Assembly: GCF_000332235.1 (NCBI RefSeq)
Contig: NZ_CM001775.1
Span: forward strand, 1,494,382-1,558,381
Reading direction: 5' to 3'
DNA length: 64,000 bases
Origin: Geminocystis herdmanii PCC 6308
GTDB taxonomy: Bacteria; Cyanobacteriota; Cyanobacteriia; Cyanobacteriales; Cyanobacteriaceae
Under the pieces are notes generated by a model. That model was given only the letters and a program-made list of their open reading frames with translations, did not search any database and was not told where the DNA came from. Below, piece by piece: positions 46,190 to 56,273 of this stretch. The position numbers and the translations under genes are program-made. Each line of letters opens with the position of its first letter. The stretch's first letter is position 1.

Positions 46190-46510
46190 ATGAGTAACCC
46201 CCTAAACGAAGCATTTATTTTTGGAAAAGCCTTTGCCGAAGTTTTTACCGAAAAGGTTGAGGATAGTTTAACAAATCTTCTCAGTGATATTGGTAAGTTT
46301 GACACTGAAACTAGGGAAAGATTAAAGGAATTTGCCCAAGAAGTCAAAAACAGGGCGGAAGCGACTAAACAAAGTTCTTCTAATCCTAATACTACCATTA
46401 CTGTGGAAGCTGACAGTTCGATCGATCTACAGGAGTTATTAGACGAGTTACGTTCAGAAATTGCTCGTTTAAAAGCAGAATTGAACAATTATCGCCAAAA
46501 ACAACCATAG
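46190..46510 (+). CDS. Conserved cyanobacterial hypothetical protein
   Basis: A 106-residue protein. It starts NPLNEAFIFGKAFAEVFTEK, with predicted helices and a C-terminal coiled coil (LDELRSEIARLKAELNNY). I recall it as a cyanobacterial/plastid family of unknown function (possibly DUF6825; from memory). Soluble, no signal. The C-terminal coiled coil suggests oligomerisation. Confidence 0.65.
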   Translation: MSNPLNEAFIFGKAFAEVFTEKVEDSLTNLLSDIGKFDTETRERLKEFAQEVKNRAEATKQSSSNPNTTITVEADSSIDLQELLDELRSEIARLKAELNNYRQKQP

Positions 46511-46571
46511 TAATGGAGAATGGATAATTGAAAATTGAGAATTATCCAGTATCTATATCTACTATCGGATA

Positions 46572-47249
46572 TTAGGCGAATTGTTGACTTAAAGCGACAG
46601 GATTATGCACAGTAATTTTTTTCTTGGTAATAGAAATCATGCCGTCTTGTCTTAATTCTCCCAGTAATCTTGTAACTGTCACCCGTGTTGAACCAATGGC
46701 TTCGGCGATGGCTTGATGAGATAACTTGAGATCGATCGTGATACCATTAAGGCTAGGAATACCAAAATCTCGACATAGTATCAACAAGAAACTAACCAAA
46801 CGGGAAGCCATATCACGATGTGCAAGGGTTTCAATCATTAATTCTGTTTGTAAAATACGAGACGACAGCCCCTGCAACATCAGTCGTGATAATTCAGGAT
46901 TATCTCTTAACGATCGTTGAAAATGCTCAATGGGTGCTGATAATAATTCTACAGGAGTGAAAGCCACCGCATGATAAAATCGATCGGACTTTTGTCCTGT
47001 AATTAAGGAGAGTACGCCAAAAATACTATTTTCTCTCAGTAAAGCAACAGTAATTTCTTCCCCAGCTTCATACACTCGTGACAATTTGACAGCACCCTTC
47101 ATTAAAAAATATACCCTTTCGGCGGGATCTCCAGGGAAAAAAATCGTTTTACCACGCTCAAATCTTTCTATCACAGGAGTATAAATTCCTGCACCAATTT
47201 GACGAAATACGGACGCTAAAGGTTGCTCTTGAGTTGATACTGATTGCAT
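46572..47249 (-). CDS. ntcA: Global nitrogen regulator NtcA
   Basis: A CRP/FNR-family activator of 225 residues that senses 2-oxoglutarate and with PipX switches on nitrogen-assimilation genes. The cyclic-nucleotide-binding-like effector domain is at about 30-140, then a dimer helix, then the helix-turn-helix [20 protein letters not shown] at about 175-195, which is diagnostic for NtcA. I looked for a GTA-N8-TAC autoregulatory box in the 150 bases upstream and saw none that fits well. Confidence 0.97.
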   Translation of the reverse strand: MQSVSTQEQPLASVFRQIGAGIYTPVIERFERGKTIFFPGDPAERVYFLMKGAVKLSRVYEAGEEITVALLRENSIFGVLSLITGQKSDRFYHAVAFTPVELLSAPIEHFQRSLRDNPELSRLMLQGLSSRILQTELMIETLAHRDMASRLVSFLLILCRDFGIPSLNGITIDLKLSHQAIAEAIGSTRVTVTRLLGELRQDGMISITKKKITVHNPVALSQQFA

Positions 47250-47405
47250 AGGGGATAGTTACTGAATAATATTTAAGGTTCGATCGTACAAAGGACACTT
47301 TTTATAAGAAGATAAGTAATTGTAAACTAGATAACTATCAATAACGTAATTAGTTTAATCAATTACTGTCAGATATTACAGAAAATTAAAGAAAAAATCA
47401 AGAAT

Positions 47406-48191
47406 ATGTTAGATTTAACAAACAAAAATGCCCTTGTCACTGGTATTGCTAATAATAAATCGATCGCATGGGGTATCGCTCAACAACTACATAAAGCAGG
47501 AGCAAATATTGGAGTCACCTACCTCCCCGATGAAAAAGGAAGATTTGAGAAAAAAGTAGGAGAATTAGTTGCCCCCTTAAACCCTAGTGTTTTTCTACCC
47601 TGTAACGTACAAGATGATGCTCAAATTGATGAAACCTTTGCTCAAATCAAAGAAAAATGGGGACATATTGATATTTTAATTCACTGTTTAGCTTTTGCTC
47701 AAAAAGACGACTTAGCAGGAGATTTTAGTAACACTTCCCGTGATGGTTTTAAAACCGCCCTCGATATTAGTGCCTATTCTCTCACCCGTTTAGTACAATC
47801 CGCTAAACCCATAATGGCTTCTGGTGGTAGTGTTTTAACTCTAAGTTATTTAGGAGGAGTTAAAGTTATTCCCAACTATAACGTTATGGGTATTGCTAAA
47901 TCTGCCTTAGAAATGAGTGTGCGTTATCTTGCCTCAGAATTGGGTAGTCAAAATGTAAGAGTCAACGCTATATCTGCTGGTCCTATTCGTACCCTTGCAT
48001 CTTCAGCCGTTGGGGGAATTTTAGACATGATTCACCATGTAGAAGCCGTTGCACCGTTAAAACGTACAGTAACTCAAATAGAAGTGGGCAACACCGCCGC
48101 CTTTTTGTGCAGTGATTTAGCCAGTGGTATTACAGGACAAATTATTTATGTCGATGCAGGTTATGAAATTATGGGCATGACTCAGGGATAA
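47406..48191 (+). CDS. fabI: Enoyl-[acyl-carrier-protein] reductase (NADH)
   Basis: The last reductive step of each fatty-acid elongation cycle. A 261-residue classical FabI: GIANNKSIAWGIA nucleotide motif at 13-25, the catalytic Tyr-x6-Lys in YNVMGIAKSALE near 158-165 and SAGPIRTLAS near 190. Divergent from ntcA with a 156-base shared upstream region. Confidence 0.96.
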   Translation: MLDLTNKNALVTGIANNKSIAWGIAQQLHKAGANIGVTYLPDEKGRFEKKVGELVAPLNPSVFLPCNVQDDAQIDETFAQIKEKWGHIDILIHCLAFAQKDDLAGDFSNTSRDGFKTALDISAYSLTRLVQSAKPIMASGGSVLTLSYLGGVKVIPNYNVMGIAKSALEMSVRYLASELGSQNVRVNAISAGPIRTLASSAVGGILDMIHHVEAVAPLKRTVTQIEVGNTAAFLCSDLASGITGQIIYVDAGYEIMGMTQG

Positions 48192-48227
48192 TACCTCAGT
48201 GAACCATAAAGAAAATGATGAAAACTA

Positions 48228-48350
48228 GACAGGTGGACAGGTGGACAAGTGGACAGGGAGAAAAATTCTTAATATTTGATGTACTTTTGAGAGAATTTTA
48301 TTCATTCACAAAAAATATAATCTTCCTGTCTGCCTGTCTGCCTGTCTTCC
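48228..48350. repeat. Complementary heptamer arrays after fabI
   Basis: At 48228-48258 tandem GTGGACA units (ACAGGTGGACAGGTGGACAA). At 48321-48350 tandem CTGTCTGC units. The two arrays are roughly complementary and could pair into a long imperfect hairpin. Confidence 0.6.
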
Positions 48351-48368
48351 AAGTCAGCCCTCATCTAT

Positions 48369-48471
48369 CCTTATTGATTTTTTATGTTCAATTCTTTGAT
48401 CGAATTATATAATCTTCTGAAAATTACACCTGAAACCTGCCCTTATCAGACATTCTTGCATCGAACTGAGG
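48369..48471. repeat. Copy 2 of ~115-bp dispersed repeat (inverted)
   Basis: Reverse complement of 11217-11333, lacking the two extra heptamers. See that entry. Confidence 0.75.
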
Positions 48472-48482
48472 TGAACTCAGGT

Positions 48483-48513
48483 TAAAATGAAAGACTCTGA
48501 TAGACTAGATTAT
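48483..48513. repeat. Copy 2 of the ~30-bp dispersed sequence
   Basis: AAAATGAAAGACTCTGATAG, then ACTAGATTAT, matches 9147-9180 with one change. It abuts the stop codon of the oligopeptidase gene. Confidence 0.55.
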
Positions 48514-50586
48514 TTATGCAGTTAACAAACCACTATGTTGAAGTAAAGGTTTCGTGTCGGGTTGTCTGCCTCGAAATTGAGTGAAAATTTCCATGGGCGA
48601 TCGACTTCCTCCTAATGCTAAAATAGTGTCTCGGAAACGTTTGCCCACTTCAATAATAGCGTTTTCGTTTTCTAAACCTACTTCTTCAAAAGCAGAAAAA
48701 GCATCGGCACTAAGCACCTCCGCCCATTTATAACTGTAGTAACCTGCGGAATAACCTCCAGCAAAAATATGTCCAAAACTACACAAAAACTCATCCTCTG
48801 GTAAAGGTGGTATTACTGTAGTTGTTTTGGCAATTCGATCGCGCACTTGGTGAGGAGTTTCACCACTATTAGGGTTATAACGGGAATGCAACTCTAAATC
48901 GAGGAGGCTAAAAGATAATTGACGCAACATACCAGAACCACTCATGTAATTTTTAGAGGCTAACAATTTTTCGTAATAGTGATAAGGTAAAGTTTCCCCC
49001 GTCTCATAATGTTTTGCCATACCAAAGAGGGTATTTTTTTCTAAACACCAATTTTCCATAAACTGACTAGGCAACTCCACCGCATCCCATTCCACATTAT
49101 TGATACCAGAAGCGCCAATATAGTCAATTTTAGTCAACATATGTTGTAAACCATGACCAAATTCATGGAATAAAGTCTCAACTTCTCCAAAAGTCATCAA
49201 ACTAGGTTTGTCATCAATAGGAGGAGTTTGATTACAGGTAAGATAGGCAACGGGAAGACGGGTGATAACCTTGCCATTTGCCTCAAATTTTGCCCTACCT
49301 AAACAGTCATCCATCCACGCGCCACCTCTTTTTTCCGAAGGGCGCGAATAGGCATCAAGATAAAAATGGGCAATAACCTCATTATTTTCATCGGCAACTT
49401 GAAAATATCGAACATCCTCATGCCAAACAGGCGCTTCTCCATCAGCAGGAGTAATTTTAATACCAAAAATCCGTTTTGCTAAACCAAATAAACCCTCTAA
49501 AACTTCATTTAAAGGAAAATAAGGGCGTAATTCTTCTTCTGTGAAATTAAACTTAGTTTCCCTCTGTTTTTCTGCCCAATAACTCACATCCCAAGGATTT
49601 AAGTTATCAACTTGAGCAAATTCTTTTAACTCTTTTAACTCTTGTTGCGCAGCAGTATAACTGACAACTCGCAATTCTTCCAAGAGTTTTTCCACGGTTT
49701 CCACACTATCCGCCATTTTTTTGGCAAGGCTAACTTGGGCATAATTTTTATAGCCTAAAATGTGAGCTAATTCTTGTTTTAAGCTCAAAATCTTGATAAT
49801 TAAGGGATTATTGTCAAATTCTCCGCTTCCAGCACGGGTTACATAAGCTCGATAAATTTTTTCTCTTAAATCCCCTCTCTTACTAAATTTTAAGAAAGGG
49901 CCAAAACTAGGATAATCTAAGGTTATCACCCAAGGACCATTTTCGGGAGTCGCATCTTCATCTCCCTCACTTCGGGCAGTTTGAGCGGATAAACTGAGTA
50001 AACTGGCGGGTAAGCCATCTATTTCTTCGGGAGTTGTTAGGCGTAATTTAAAGGCTTTGGTAGAATCAAGGACATTATTCGAGAATTTAGTCGATAATTC
50101 AGCTAATTCTAAGTAAATTTCGTTAAAACGCTCTTTTTTCTCTCCTTCTAAGGCAACTCCCGATAATTGAGCTTCTTTGATGGCAGATTCGATAATTCTT
50201 TGTTGCGCCGACTCGAAACTATGCCATTCGTCACTATTCCTAATCTTGACAAACCCTTCGTATAATGTCTTACTTTGAGTTAATTTGTTACTAAATTGTA
50301 CTAACTGGGGTTGTACTGTTTCATAGGCTGTACGCAATTCTGGGCTATTTTTTACTCCCATGAGATGCCCAATGATTCCCCAACTCCAGCGCAGTCTTTC
50401 TTCAATATGATTTAAAGGCACAACTAAACCTTTCCATGTGGGTTTAAAATCGGCTTCTAAGTGCCTTAATTCTATGTCTAATTCCGTTAATAATTGTTCG
50501 ATCGCTGGTACGATATGATTAGGCTCGATGTCTTTAAATGGAGGTAATCCTTCCCCGATTAATAACGGATTGCTTACGGTAGTCAT
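48514..50586 (-). CDS. prlC: M3-family oligopeptidase A
   Basis: A cytosolic zinc metallopeptidase of 690 residues that degrades short peptides, including cleaved signal peptides. The zinc-binding HEFGH motif is in LFHEFGHGLQHML near residue 458, with the third ligand Glu in NNVEWDAVELPSQ downstream. The N-terminus NPLLIGEGLPPF is typical of the family. I chose the ATG at 50586 (MTTVSNPLL); a start 21 bases upstream would add a nonconserved tail. Confidence 0.93.
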   Translation of the reverse strand: MTTVSNPLLIGEGLPPFKDIEPNHIVPAIEQLLTELDIELRHLEADFKPTWKGLVVPLNHIEERLRWSWGIIGHLMGVKNSPELRTAYETVQPQLVQFSNKLTQSKTLYEGFVKIRNSDEWHSFESAQQRIIESAIKEAQLSGVALEGEKKERFNEIYLELAELSTKFSNNVLDSTKAFKLRLTTPEEIDGLPASLLSLSAQTARSEGDEDATPENGPWVITLDYPSFGPFLKFSKRGDLREKIYRAYVTRAGSGEFDNNPLIIKILSLKQELAHILGYKNYAQVSLAKKMADSVETVEKLLEELRVVSYTAAQQELKELKEFAQVDNLNPWDVSYWAEKQRETKFNFTEEELRPYFPLNEVLEGLFGLAKRIFGIKITPADGEAPVWHEDVRYFQVADENNEVIAHFYLDAYSRPSEKRGGAWMDDCLGRAKFEANGKVITRLPVAYLTCNQTPPIDDKPSLMTFGEVETLFHEFGHGLQHMLTKIDYIGASGINNVEWDAVELPSQFMENWCLEKNTLFGMAKHYETGETLPYHYYEKLLASKNYMSGSGMLRQLSFSLLDLELHSRYNPNSGETPHQVRDRIAKTTTVIPPLPEDEFLCSFGHIFAGGYSAGYYSYKWAEVLSADAFSAFEEVGLENENAIIEVGKRFRDTILALGGSRSPMEIFTQFRGRQPDTKPLLQHSGLLTA

Positions 50587-50687
50587 TCTTAATTTCTCAA
50601 TTTTCAATAGTTATTTTCTATAATATTCTAACGATTCAATCAATAAAAATTTAATCGATTTGCTCAAGCTATTGTAATTGTTAATAC

Positions 50688-50727
50688 TAACTCCTAACTC
50701 CTAACTCCTAACTCCTCTCTCCTCCCT
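50688..50727. repeat. CTCCTAA heptamer array
   Basis: Five or so CTCCTAA/CTCCTCT units (STRR type). Similar CTCCTAT arrays lie at 54536-54570 and 59201-59232. Confidence 0.7.
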
Positions 50728-50761
50728 TTATAAAAATACTTTTTTAACAACCTCTCACTAC

Positions 50762-52168
50762 CTATATTAAAGCCTGTAAAAGAGCTTGAAATTTCAGCTT
50801 AATTTCGATCAATTCTTGTTCAGGTTTTGAACCCTCAACTATTCCAGCACCCGCAAATAAACGGGCGTAATTACCTTTAATTAAAGCCGATCGAATCCCC
50901 ACCACAAATTCACAATTTCCTTGCCTATTTAGCCATCCTATAGGGGCAGAATATAAGGCTCGATCGAACTTTTCTAAGGCTTGAATTTCTGTACAAGCTA
51001 TATCTGTGGGAATACCAGCCACAGCAGGAGTTGGATGTAATTTTTCAATAATTTCTAAAGGGTTTAAATCAGTATTTATTTGAGCATTAATAGGAGTCCA
51101 TAAATGTTGAATATTAGATAACTTTAATAATTTTAATGTAGATTTTCTCGGACTTAATCCCATAGTTAATAATTGATTAAAAATAAAATCACTAACTATT
51201 TGATGTTCCCTTTTTTCCTTCTCACTATCTAATAATTTATTGCCGATATAATTATCATCTTCCTCATTTTTTCCTCTGGGTGCAGAACCTGCTAAAGCAT
51301 CACTAATTATGGTATTATCTTTAATAGAAAGTAGTCTTTCTGGACTTGCACCGATAAAATGTTCTTGGTTTTGATTGCTGATGGAAAATACATAACAATC
51401 AGGATAATTTTTTCTTAAATTATTCAAAGATTTAATAATATTAAAATTCTTATTAGTTTTTACTTCTAAACTATGGGCAACTACTATTTTTGTGAGTTTT
51501 TTCGTGTGAATTGCCTCTAATCCTAGATTCACTTTATCGATAAAAGATTGATATTGATCTTCTGCTAAACTATAATGTAAAGTATTTTTTTCTTCCGTAA
51601 AATTTTGATAACTAGAGATTATTTTTTGACTAAAATTATTATTTATATATTGTTTAATTAAATTGATATTTTCTGGGTTATTATAAGTGTTGATTGTTAA
51701 AGTATAAATATTATCTTTTTTTAGTAGTTGAATAGCAGGTAAAAATATTGTAGCGAGGGGGAAAGAATGAGAGAGATTATGATAAGAATTAAAAAAACTA
51801 AAGTAAGAAAAAAAATAAGCCTGATCATTAGCTAATTTTTGACGGGTTTCGGTGATAAACTTTTGACATAAAGAAAACCTATTATCATCTTCTTTTAGAC
51901 TATGATTAATCGTCAAACTTTTTAAAGCACTAATAGCCACGATCGATTCTTGTTTTCGTTGATTTTCCCAATAGAAAGAAAGTTGATTTTCTTCCTTCAT
52001 CACCGAGAAAAAAATCAGACTATCAAGAGGATCAATATTAAAAGAAAAAGAAATAATATCGGGATTTTGATGACTGTTATTAACGTTTTTTTGAGAAGAT
52101 AAAAAAATTAATTCTTTTAAAATTTTAGTATAATCTAAAAGATGAAATTGAGAAGGAATTACGGGCAT
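50762..52168 (-). CDS. menF: Isochorismate synthase
   Basis: Converts chorismate to isochorismate, the entry to phylloquinone synthesis in cyanobacteria. A 468-residue protein with the chorismate-binding fold in its C-terminal 270 residues: KIVVAHSLEV near 230, FIGASPERLL near 270, ALAGSAPRGKN near 291, REHQIVSDFI near 317 and TPAVAGIP near 379. The N-terminal third is poorly conserved, as usual. Divergent from menA about 290 bases away, in the same pathway. Confidence 0.9.
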   Translation of the reverse strand: MPVIPSQFHLLDYTKILKELIFLSSQKNVNNSHQNPDIISFSFNIDPLDSLIFFSVMKEENQLSFYWENQRKQESIVAISALKSLTINHSLKEDDNRFSLCQKFITETRQKLANDQAYFFSYFSFFNSYHNLSHSFPLATIFLPAIQLLKKDNIYTLTINTYNNPENINLIKQYINNNFSQKIISSYQNFTEEKNTLHYSLAEDQYQSFIDKVNLGLEAIHTKKLTKIVVAHSLEVKTNKNFNIIKSLNNLRKNYPDCYVFSISNQNQEHFIGASPERLLSIKDNTIISDALAGSAPRGKNEEDDNYIGNKLLDSEKEKREHQIVSDFIFNQLLTMGLSPRKSTLKLLKLSNIQHLWTPINAQINTDLNPLEIIEKLHPTPAVAGIPTDIACTEIQALEKFDRALYSAPIGWLNRQGNCEFVVGIRSALIKGNYARLFAGAGIVEGSKPEQELIEIKLKFQALLQALI

Positions 52169-52458
52169 AAATAATAATAAATAGTGAATAGTGAATAGTT
52201 AATAACGACTTTTCTCTCTATAAAATTTATCATAATTCCAAGAGAATAATTGACAATCAACAATCAAAGATAGACAATGAGGAACTAACAATTATTCATT
52301 ATTCATTAGACCTCTTGCACAATAAAAAGTAAAATCTGTATTTAGGGTGAAAAATGTTAATTTTTTAACTCATTACTTATTATTCATTACTCATTACTCG
52401 ACTTCCGCAAGAAGTCTATTATCAATTCCCTAATCCCTATCATATCGAATTAGAGATC

Positions 52459-53376
52459 ATGACTATAACCGAACAGGCAAAATCATCAAATATCAATACA
52501 TCCCCTAGCAAAAATAAACTTTGGTTTGCCGCCATAAAACCTCCCATGTACACTGTCGCAGTTATTCCCATTGGTTTTGGCACGGCTTTAGCCTATGGTG
52601 AAACGGGAATATTTCATCTTAATATTTTCTTGACTTTCTTACTCTCAGGAATTTTCATTATTGCATGGTTAAATCTCAGTAACGATGTTTTTGACTCTGA
52701 TACGGGAATAGACGTAAATAAAGCTCATTCAGTAGTAAATCTGACAGGAAATCGTAACCTAATCTTCTGGATTAGTATCGGCTTTTTATTATTGGGTTTA
52801 GGGGGAATTTTGTTAATAAATTATTGGCTCAAGGATTGGACTGTGTTATGGTTAATTATCGCTAGTTGTGCATTAGGTTACACTTATCAAGGACCTCCTT
52901 TTCGTTTTGGTTATTTAGGTTTAGGGGAAATAATCTGTTTTGTCACTTTTGGACCTATGGCGATCGCATCTGCTTATTATAGTCAAGCTCAATCTTTTTC
53001 AGCATCATCTCTTTGGGCATCAACTATCATTGGTATATCCACATCCATCATCCTTTTTTGTTCTCATTTTCATCAAGTTACCGATGACATTACCGCAGGA
53101 AAAAAATCTCCCATAGTCAGATTAGGCACAGATTTAGGAGCAAAAGTATTAATCATCTCAGTAATTTTGTTCTATAGTTTATGTGTTGTGTTAACCCTAA
53201 TCAAAATACTTCCCGATAATGCTTTAATAGTAATGCTAAGTTTGCCCATTGCTTATCAATTAATCAACCATGTAAGGCAATATCATGATCAACCAGAAAA
53301 AGTAAAAAATAGCAAATTTATCGCTGTAAATCTACATTTTTTTAGTGGTTTATTATTGTGTTTGGGTTTAATTTAG
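52459..53376 (+). CDS. menA: 2-carboxy-1,4-naphthoquinone phytyltransferase
   Basis: A UbiA-family membrane prenyltransferase of 305 residues that attaches phytyl to dihydroxynaphthoate in phylloquinone synthesis. Several membrane helices. The first Asp-rich motif is NLSNDVFDSDTGID near residue 73, the second region is HFHQVTDDITAGKKSP near 195. Divergent from menF. Confidence 0.93.
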   Translation: MTITEQAKSSNINTSPSKNKLWFAAIKPPMYTVAVIPIGFGTALAYGETGIFHLNIFLTFLLSGIFIIAWLNLSNDVFDSDTGIDVNKAHSVVNLTGNRNLIFWISIGFLLLGLGGILLINYWLKDWTVLWLIIASCALGYTYQGPPFRFGYLGLGEIICFVTFGPMAIASAYYSQAQSFSASSLWASTIIGISTSIILFCSHFHQVTDDITAGKKSPIVRLGTDLGAKVLIISVILFYSLCVVLTLIKILPDNALIVMLSLPIAYQLINHVRQYHDQPEKVKNSKFIAVNLHFFSGLLLCLGLI

Positions 53377-53415
53377 CGATATTAAGACTTAGATATTTGT
53401 AACAAAAAGAATTAA

Positions 53416-53453
53416 GAGATTGCTACACCTACGGGAACGTGCCTTGCAATGAC
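53416..53453. repeat. Diverged GAGATTGC...GCAATGAC repeat
   Basis: GAGATTGCTACACCTACGGG, then AACGTGCCTTGCAATGAC, is related to 46009-46036; the outer arms GAGATTGC/GCAATGAC are shared. Confidence 0.5.
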
Positions 53454-53546
53454 AAAATATGCTTATCTTGGCGTAAATCCGATATATTCCTTTTTTACAA
53501 AAATAAATAACTATTTTAAAATTACTAATTATATATATCAATTTTT

Positions 53547-54527
53547 ATGGCAAAATCAGAACAAAAACGTACCTTTTTATTAGAATTTGAAAAACCCCTA
53601 GTGGAATTACAAACTAGAATTAATCAAATTCGGGAGTTAGCTGAAAAAAATCAAGTGGACGTTTCCGAGCAGTTAAAGGAATTGGAAGATAGAGCCGAGC
53701 AACTACGCAAAGAAATTTACAGCACTCTCACCCCTTCCCAAAAATTACAAATAGCGCGGCATCCCCGTCGCCCTTCCACCCTTGATTATATTCAAGCGAT
53801 GACCGATGAATGGTTTGAATTACACGGCGATCGAAGGGGTTATGATGATCCAGCCCTAATTGGCGGAATTGCCCGTTTAAATGGACGTGCAGTAGTGATT
53901 ATAGGACATCAAAAAGGACGAGACACAAAAGACAACGTAGCTCGTAATTTTGGTATGGCTTCCCCCGGCGGTTATCGTAAAGCCATGCGTTTAATGGAGC
54001 ATGCTAACCGTTTTTCTATGCCCATTATCACCTTTATTGATACTCCGGGGGCTTATGCAGGAGTCGAGGCGGAAAAATTAGGACAAGGGGAAGCCATCGC
54101 CTATAATTTAAGGGAAATGTTCAGCTTAGATGTTCCCATTGTTACTACTGTAATCGGTGAAGGCGGTTCTGGAGGTGCTTTAGGCATTGGAGTTGCCGAA
54201 AAGTTGATGATGTTTGAACACTCTGTTTACACTGTAGCGAGTCCTGAAGCCTGTGCCGCTATCCTTTGGAAAGATGCGAAAAAATCGGAACAAGCGGCCA
54301 TCGCACTGAAAATTACGGCTAAAGATTTGAAGGAATTGGGTATAATCGATCGTATATTACCCGAACCTCCCGGATGCGCTCATTCCGATCCCCTTGCCAC
54401 TGCATCTATACTGAAACAAGGTATTTTAGATAATTTAGAATATTTAGACAACCTTTCGATCGAACAAAGAAAAGAATTGAGGTATCAAAAATTCCGTAAT
54501 TTAGGGGTATTCTTAGAAAATTCTTAA
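53547..54527 (+). CDS. accA: Acetyl-CoA carboxylase carboxyltransferase subunit alpha
   Basis: Transfers the carboxyl group from biotin-BCCP to acetyl-CoA with AccD. A 326-residue protein of standard length: N-terminal coiled coil, [11 protein letters not shown] near 71, [19 protein letters not shown] near 90, [15 protein letters not shown] near 160, [11 protein letters not shown] near 204 and [12 protein letters not shown] near 231. The other subunit genes are elsewhere. Confidence 0.97.
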   Translation: MAKSEQKRTFLLEFEKPLVELQTRINQIRELAEKNQVDVSEQLKELEDRAEQLRKEIYSTLTPSQKLQIARHPRRPSTLDYIQAMTDEWFELHGDRRGYDDPALIGGIARLNGRAVVIIGHQKGRDTKDNVARNFGMASPGGYRKAMRLMEHANRFSMPIITFIDTPGAYAGVEAEKLGQGEAIAYNLREMFSLDVPIVTTVIGEGGSGGALGIGVAEKLMMFEHSVYTVASPEACAAILWKDAKKSEQAAIALKITAKDLKELGIIDRILPEPPGCAHSDPLATASILKQGILDNLEYLDNLSIEQRKELRYQKFRNLGVFLENS

Positions 54528-54600
54528 TTATCATTCTTCCTATCTCCTGTCTCCTAACTCCTATCTCCCTAATCGATTGACTATGAGGCAACCTCTAATT

Positions 54601-55200
54601 ATGAGTATTGATAATGATGTTTTTCTTGAATTAAATCATGAATTAATTAAACCTTTACACAACGTTGATGATTTAGAATTGTGGATATTATGGCAAAAAT
54701 ATCCCCAACAGTCACGCTATTTAATTATGTTGTTTTTTCGTTATGCCGATTTTCCTCAAAAAGTAGCTAAAAATTTCCATAATCTTGAGCTTTCTTTACC
54801 CTATTTAGAGAATTTATGGTTTTTTATGTTCGATCGACTTTTAAACTACAATCTTGAAAAAAAATCTCTCTTATCAGAAATTATCACCCAATTAGTTAAC
54901 GAATTTTTGACAGCAGAAAAAATTATCGTAACTTCTACCAACAAAAGTGATGAGCATTTAGAAATCAGATTTTTCCCTTTAAAATATTACCTTCAAAAAA
55001 ATCTTGATAAGCTATCCAATATTGAAAGAATAATTTTGTTAACTAAAGATAAATTTAATTGGGAAAATGAAAAAATCTTAGACTATTTACAACAACAAAA
55101 ACAAACCATAACCTTAGCTGAAATTAAAGCCTATTATACCCAAGCCCATTCTCGATTACTCAATTTTTTACCTATCGATATTGTGAGTATTTATTTGTAA
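54601..55200 (+). CDS. Hypothetical protein, faintly sigma-factor-like
   Basis: A 199-residue, leucine-rich helical protein. LWILWQKYPQQSRYLIMLFFRY near 27 and the last 60 residues (LSNIERIILLTKDKFNWENE, then YTQAHSRLLNFLP) are placed like regions 2 and 4 of an ECF sigma factor, but I see no convincing motif. The start is uncertain: ATG 54583 and TTG 54577 are in frame upstream, and a CTCCTA repeat array precedes them. It lies just after accA, on the same strand. Confidence 0.5.
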   Translation: MSIDNDVFLELNHELIKPLHNVDDLELWILWQKYPQQSRYLIMLFFRYADFPQKVAKNFHNLELSLPYLENLWFFMFDRLLNYNLEKKSLLSEIITQLVNEFLTAEKIIVTSTNKSDEHLEIRFFPLKYYLQKNLDKLSNIERIILLTKDKFNWENEKILDYLQQQKQTITLAEIKAYYTQAHSRLLNFLPIDIVSIYL

Positions 55201-55239
55201 AAGTAAGAAGGCAACAGGCAACAAATATTGTAATTGATT

Positions 55240-56268
55240 TTAATTATTAATTTCTCTTTGAAAATCTCTTAAATTACGTCCGATTATAACTAATTTTGTG
55301 GCTCTTTTTTCTTCGGGTTTCCAAAGTCGATCGAAAAATGTTTCAAATCGATCGCCTACTCCTTGTAATACCATCCGCATTGGTTTATCAGTCACATTAA
55401 CAAAACCCTTGATACGATAAATCTCAGATTTTTCCACAAAACTGCGTAATGTAGAGAGTAATTCTTGGGGATTAACGGAGTTTTCGATGAATAATTCTCT
55501 TGACTCAATATCATCATCGTGATCATGATCTTCCTCTGTGTCATGATGGGAGGGACGATTAGATAAATCATCCTCTACCATAGCGTTAAAACCTAATAAA
55601 ATATTCGAGTTAATCTCCCCTTGATGACAAGGAATAACTTTAATTCCCGTGCGTAATTCTGTTTCTAACCAATCCTTGACGGTGGTTAATTCTTTATCTT
55701 CTAGTAAGTCTGTTTTTGTTAATAAGACTAAATCAGCACAAGCTAATTGATCTTCAAATAATTCCTCGATCGAACTTTCATGATCTAAACTAGGATCATT
55801 GGCTCTTTGGGTTTCTAAAGCCTGTAAATCTCCCACTAATTTCCCTTTAGCCAAAGCGTCAGCATCCACCACGGTAATAACTCCATCTACAGTGGCATGG
55901 TTGCGAATTTCTTGCCATTTAAAAGCCTGTATCAATGGTTTTGGTAATGCTAATCCTGATGTTTCAATGACGATCGAATCTATCTTATCCTTTTTGGTCA
56001 ACAATTCCTGCATAGTAGGATAAAATTCTTCTTGTACAGTACAGCAAAGACAACCGTTAGTTAACTCAATAATATTCGTGCTTTCCATACCGTCATCATC
56101 ACACACTTGACAACTGCGTAACAAATCCCCGTCAATACCAACCTCTCCAAATTCATTGACAATCACAGCGATTCTTCTACCCTCATTATTTTGTAATAGG
56201 TGACGCAATAGGGTAGTTTTTCCAGCGCCGAGAAAACCAGTGATAACAGTAACGGGGATTTTGTGCAT
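55240..56268 (-). CDS. CobW/COG0523-family metal chaperone GTPase
   Basis: A 342-residue G3E GTPase: Walker A GFLGAGKTT at residues 11-19, the metal-binding CLCC motif near 72, ETSG near 98, TKTD near 185 and a His/Asp-rich loop (SHHDTEEDHDHDDD, about 240-253) that probably binds metal. COG0523 members deliver zinc, cobalt or similar metals. No Zur box or metal-transport neighbour was seen, so the metal is undetermined. Confidence 0.9.
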   Translation of the reverse strand: MHKIPVTVITGFLGAGKTTLLRHLLQNNEGRRIAVIVNEFGEVGIDGDLLRSCQVCDDDGMESTNIIELTNGCLCCTVQEEFYPTMQELLTKKDKIDSIVIETSGLALPKPLIQAFKWQEIRNHATVDGVITVVDADALAKGKLVGDLQALETQRANDPSLDHESSIEELFEDQLACADLVLLTKTDLLEDKELTTVKDWLETELRTGIKVIPCHQGEINSNILLGFNAMVEDDLSNRPSHHDTEEDHDHDDDIESRELFIENSVNPQELLSTLRSFVEKSEIYRIKGFVNVTDKPMRMVLQGVGDRFETFFDRLWKPEEKRATKLVIIGRNLRDFQREINN

Positions 56269-56273
56269 AAAAA

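Noticed and set aside
47250-47405. NtcA autoregulatory box between ntcA and fabI
   Set aside because: I looked for GTA-N8-TAC on both strands and found only partial matches.
48228-48350. CRISPR array
   Set aside because: Units are 7-bp heptamers without regular spacers.
48215-48412. 65-codon plus-strand frame after fabI
   Set aside because: Runs through two heptamer repeat arrays and the dispersed 115-bp element; the protein is repeat-derived.
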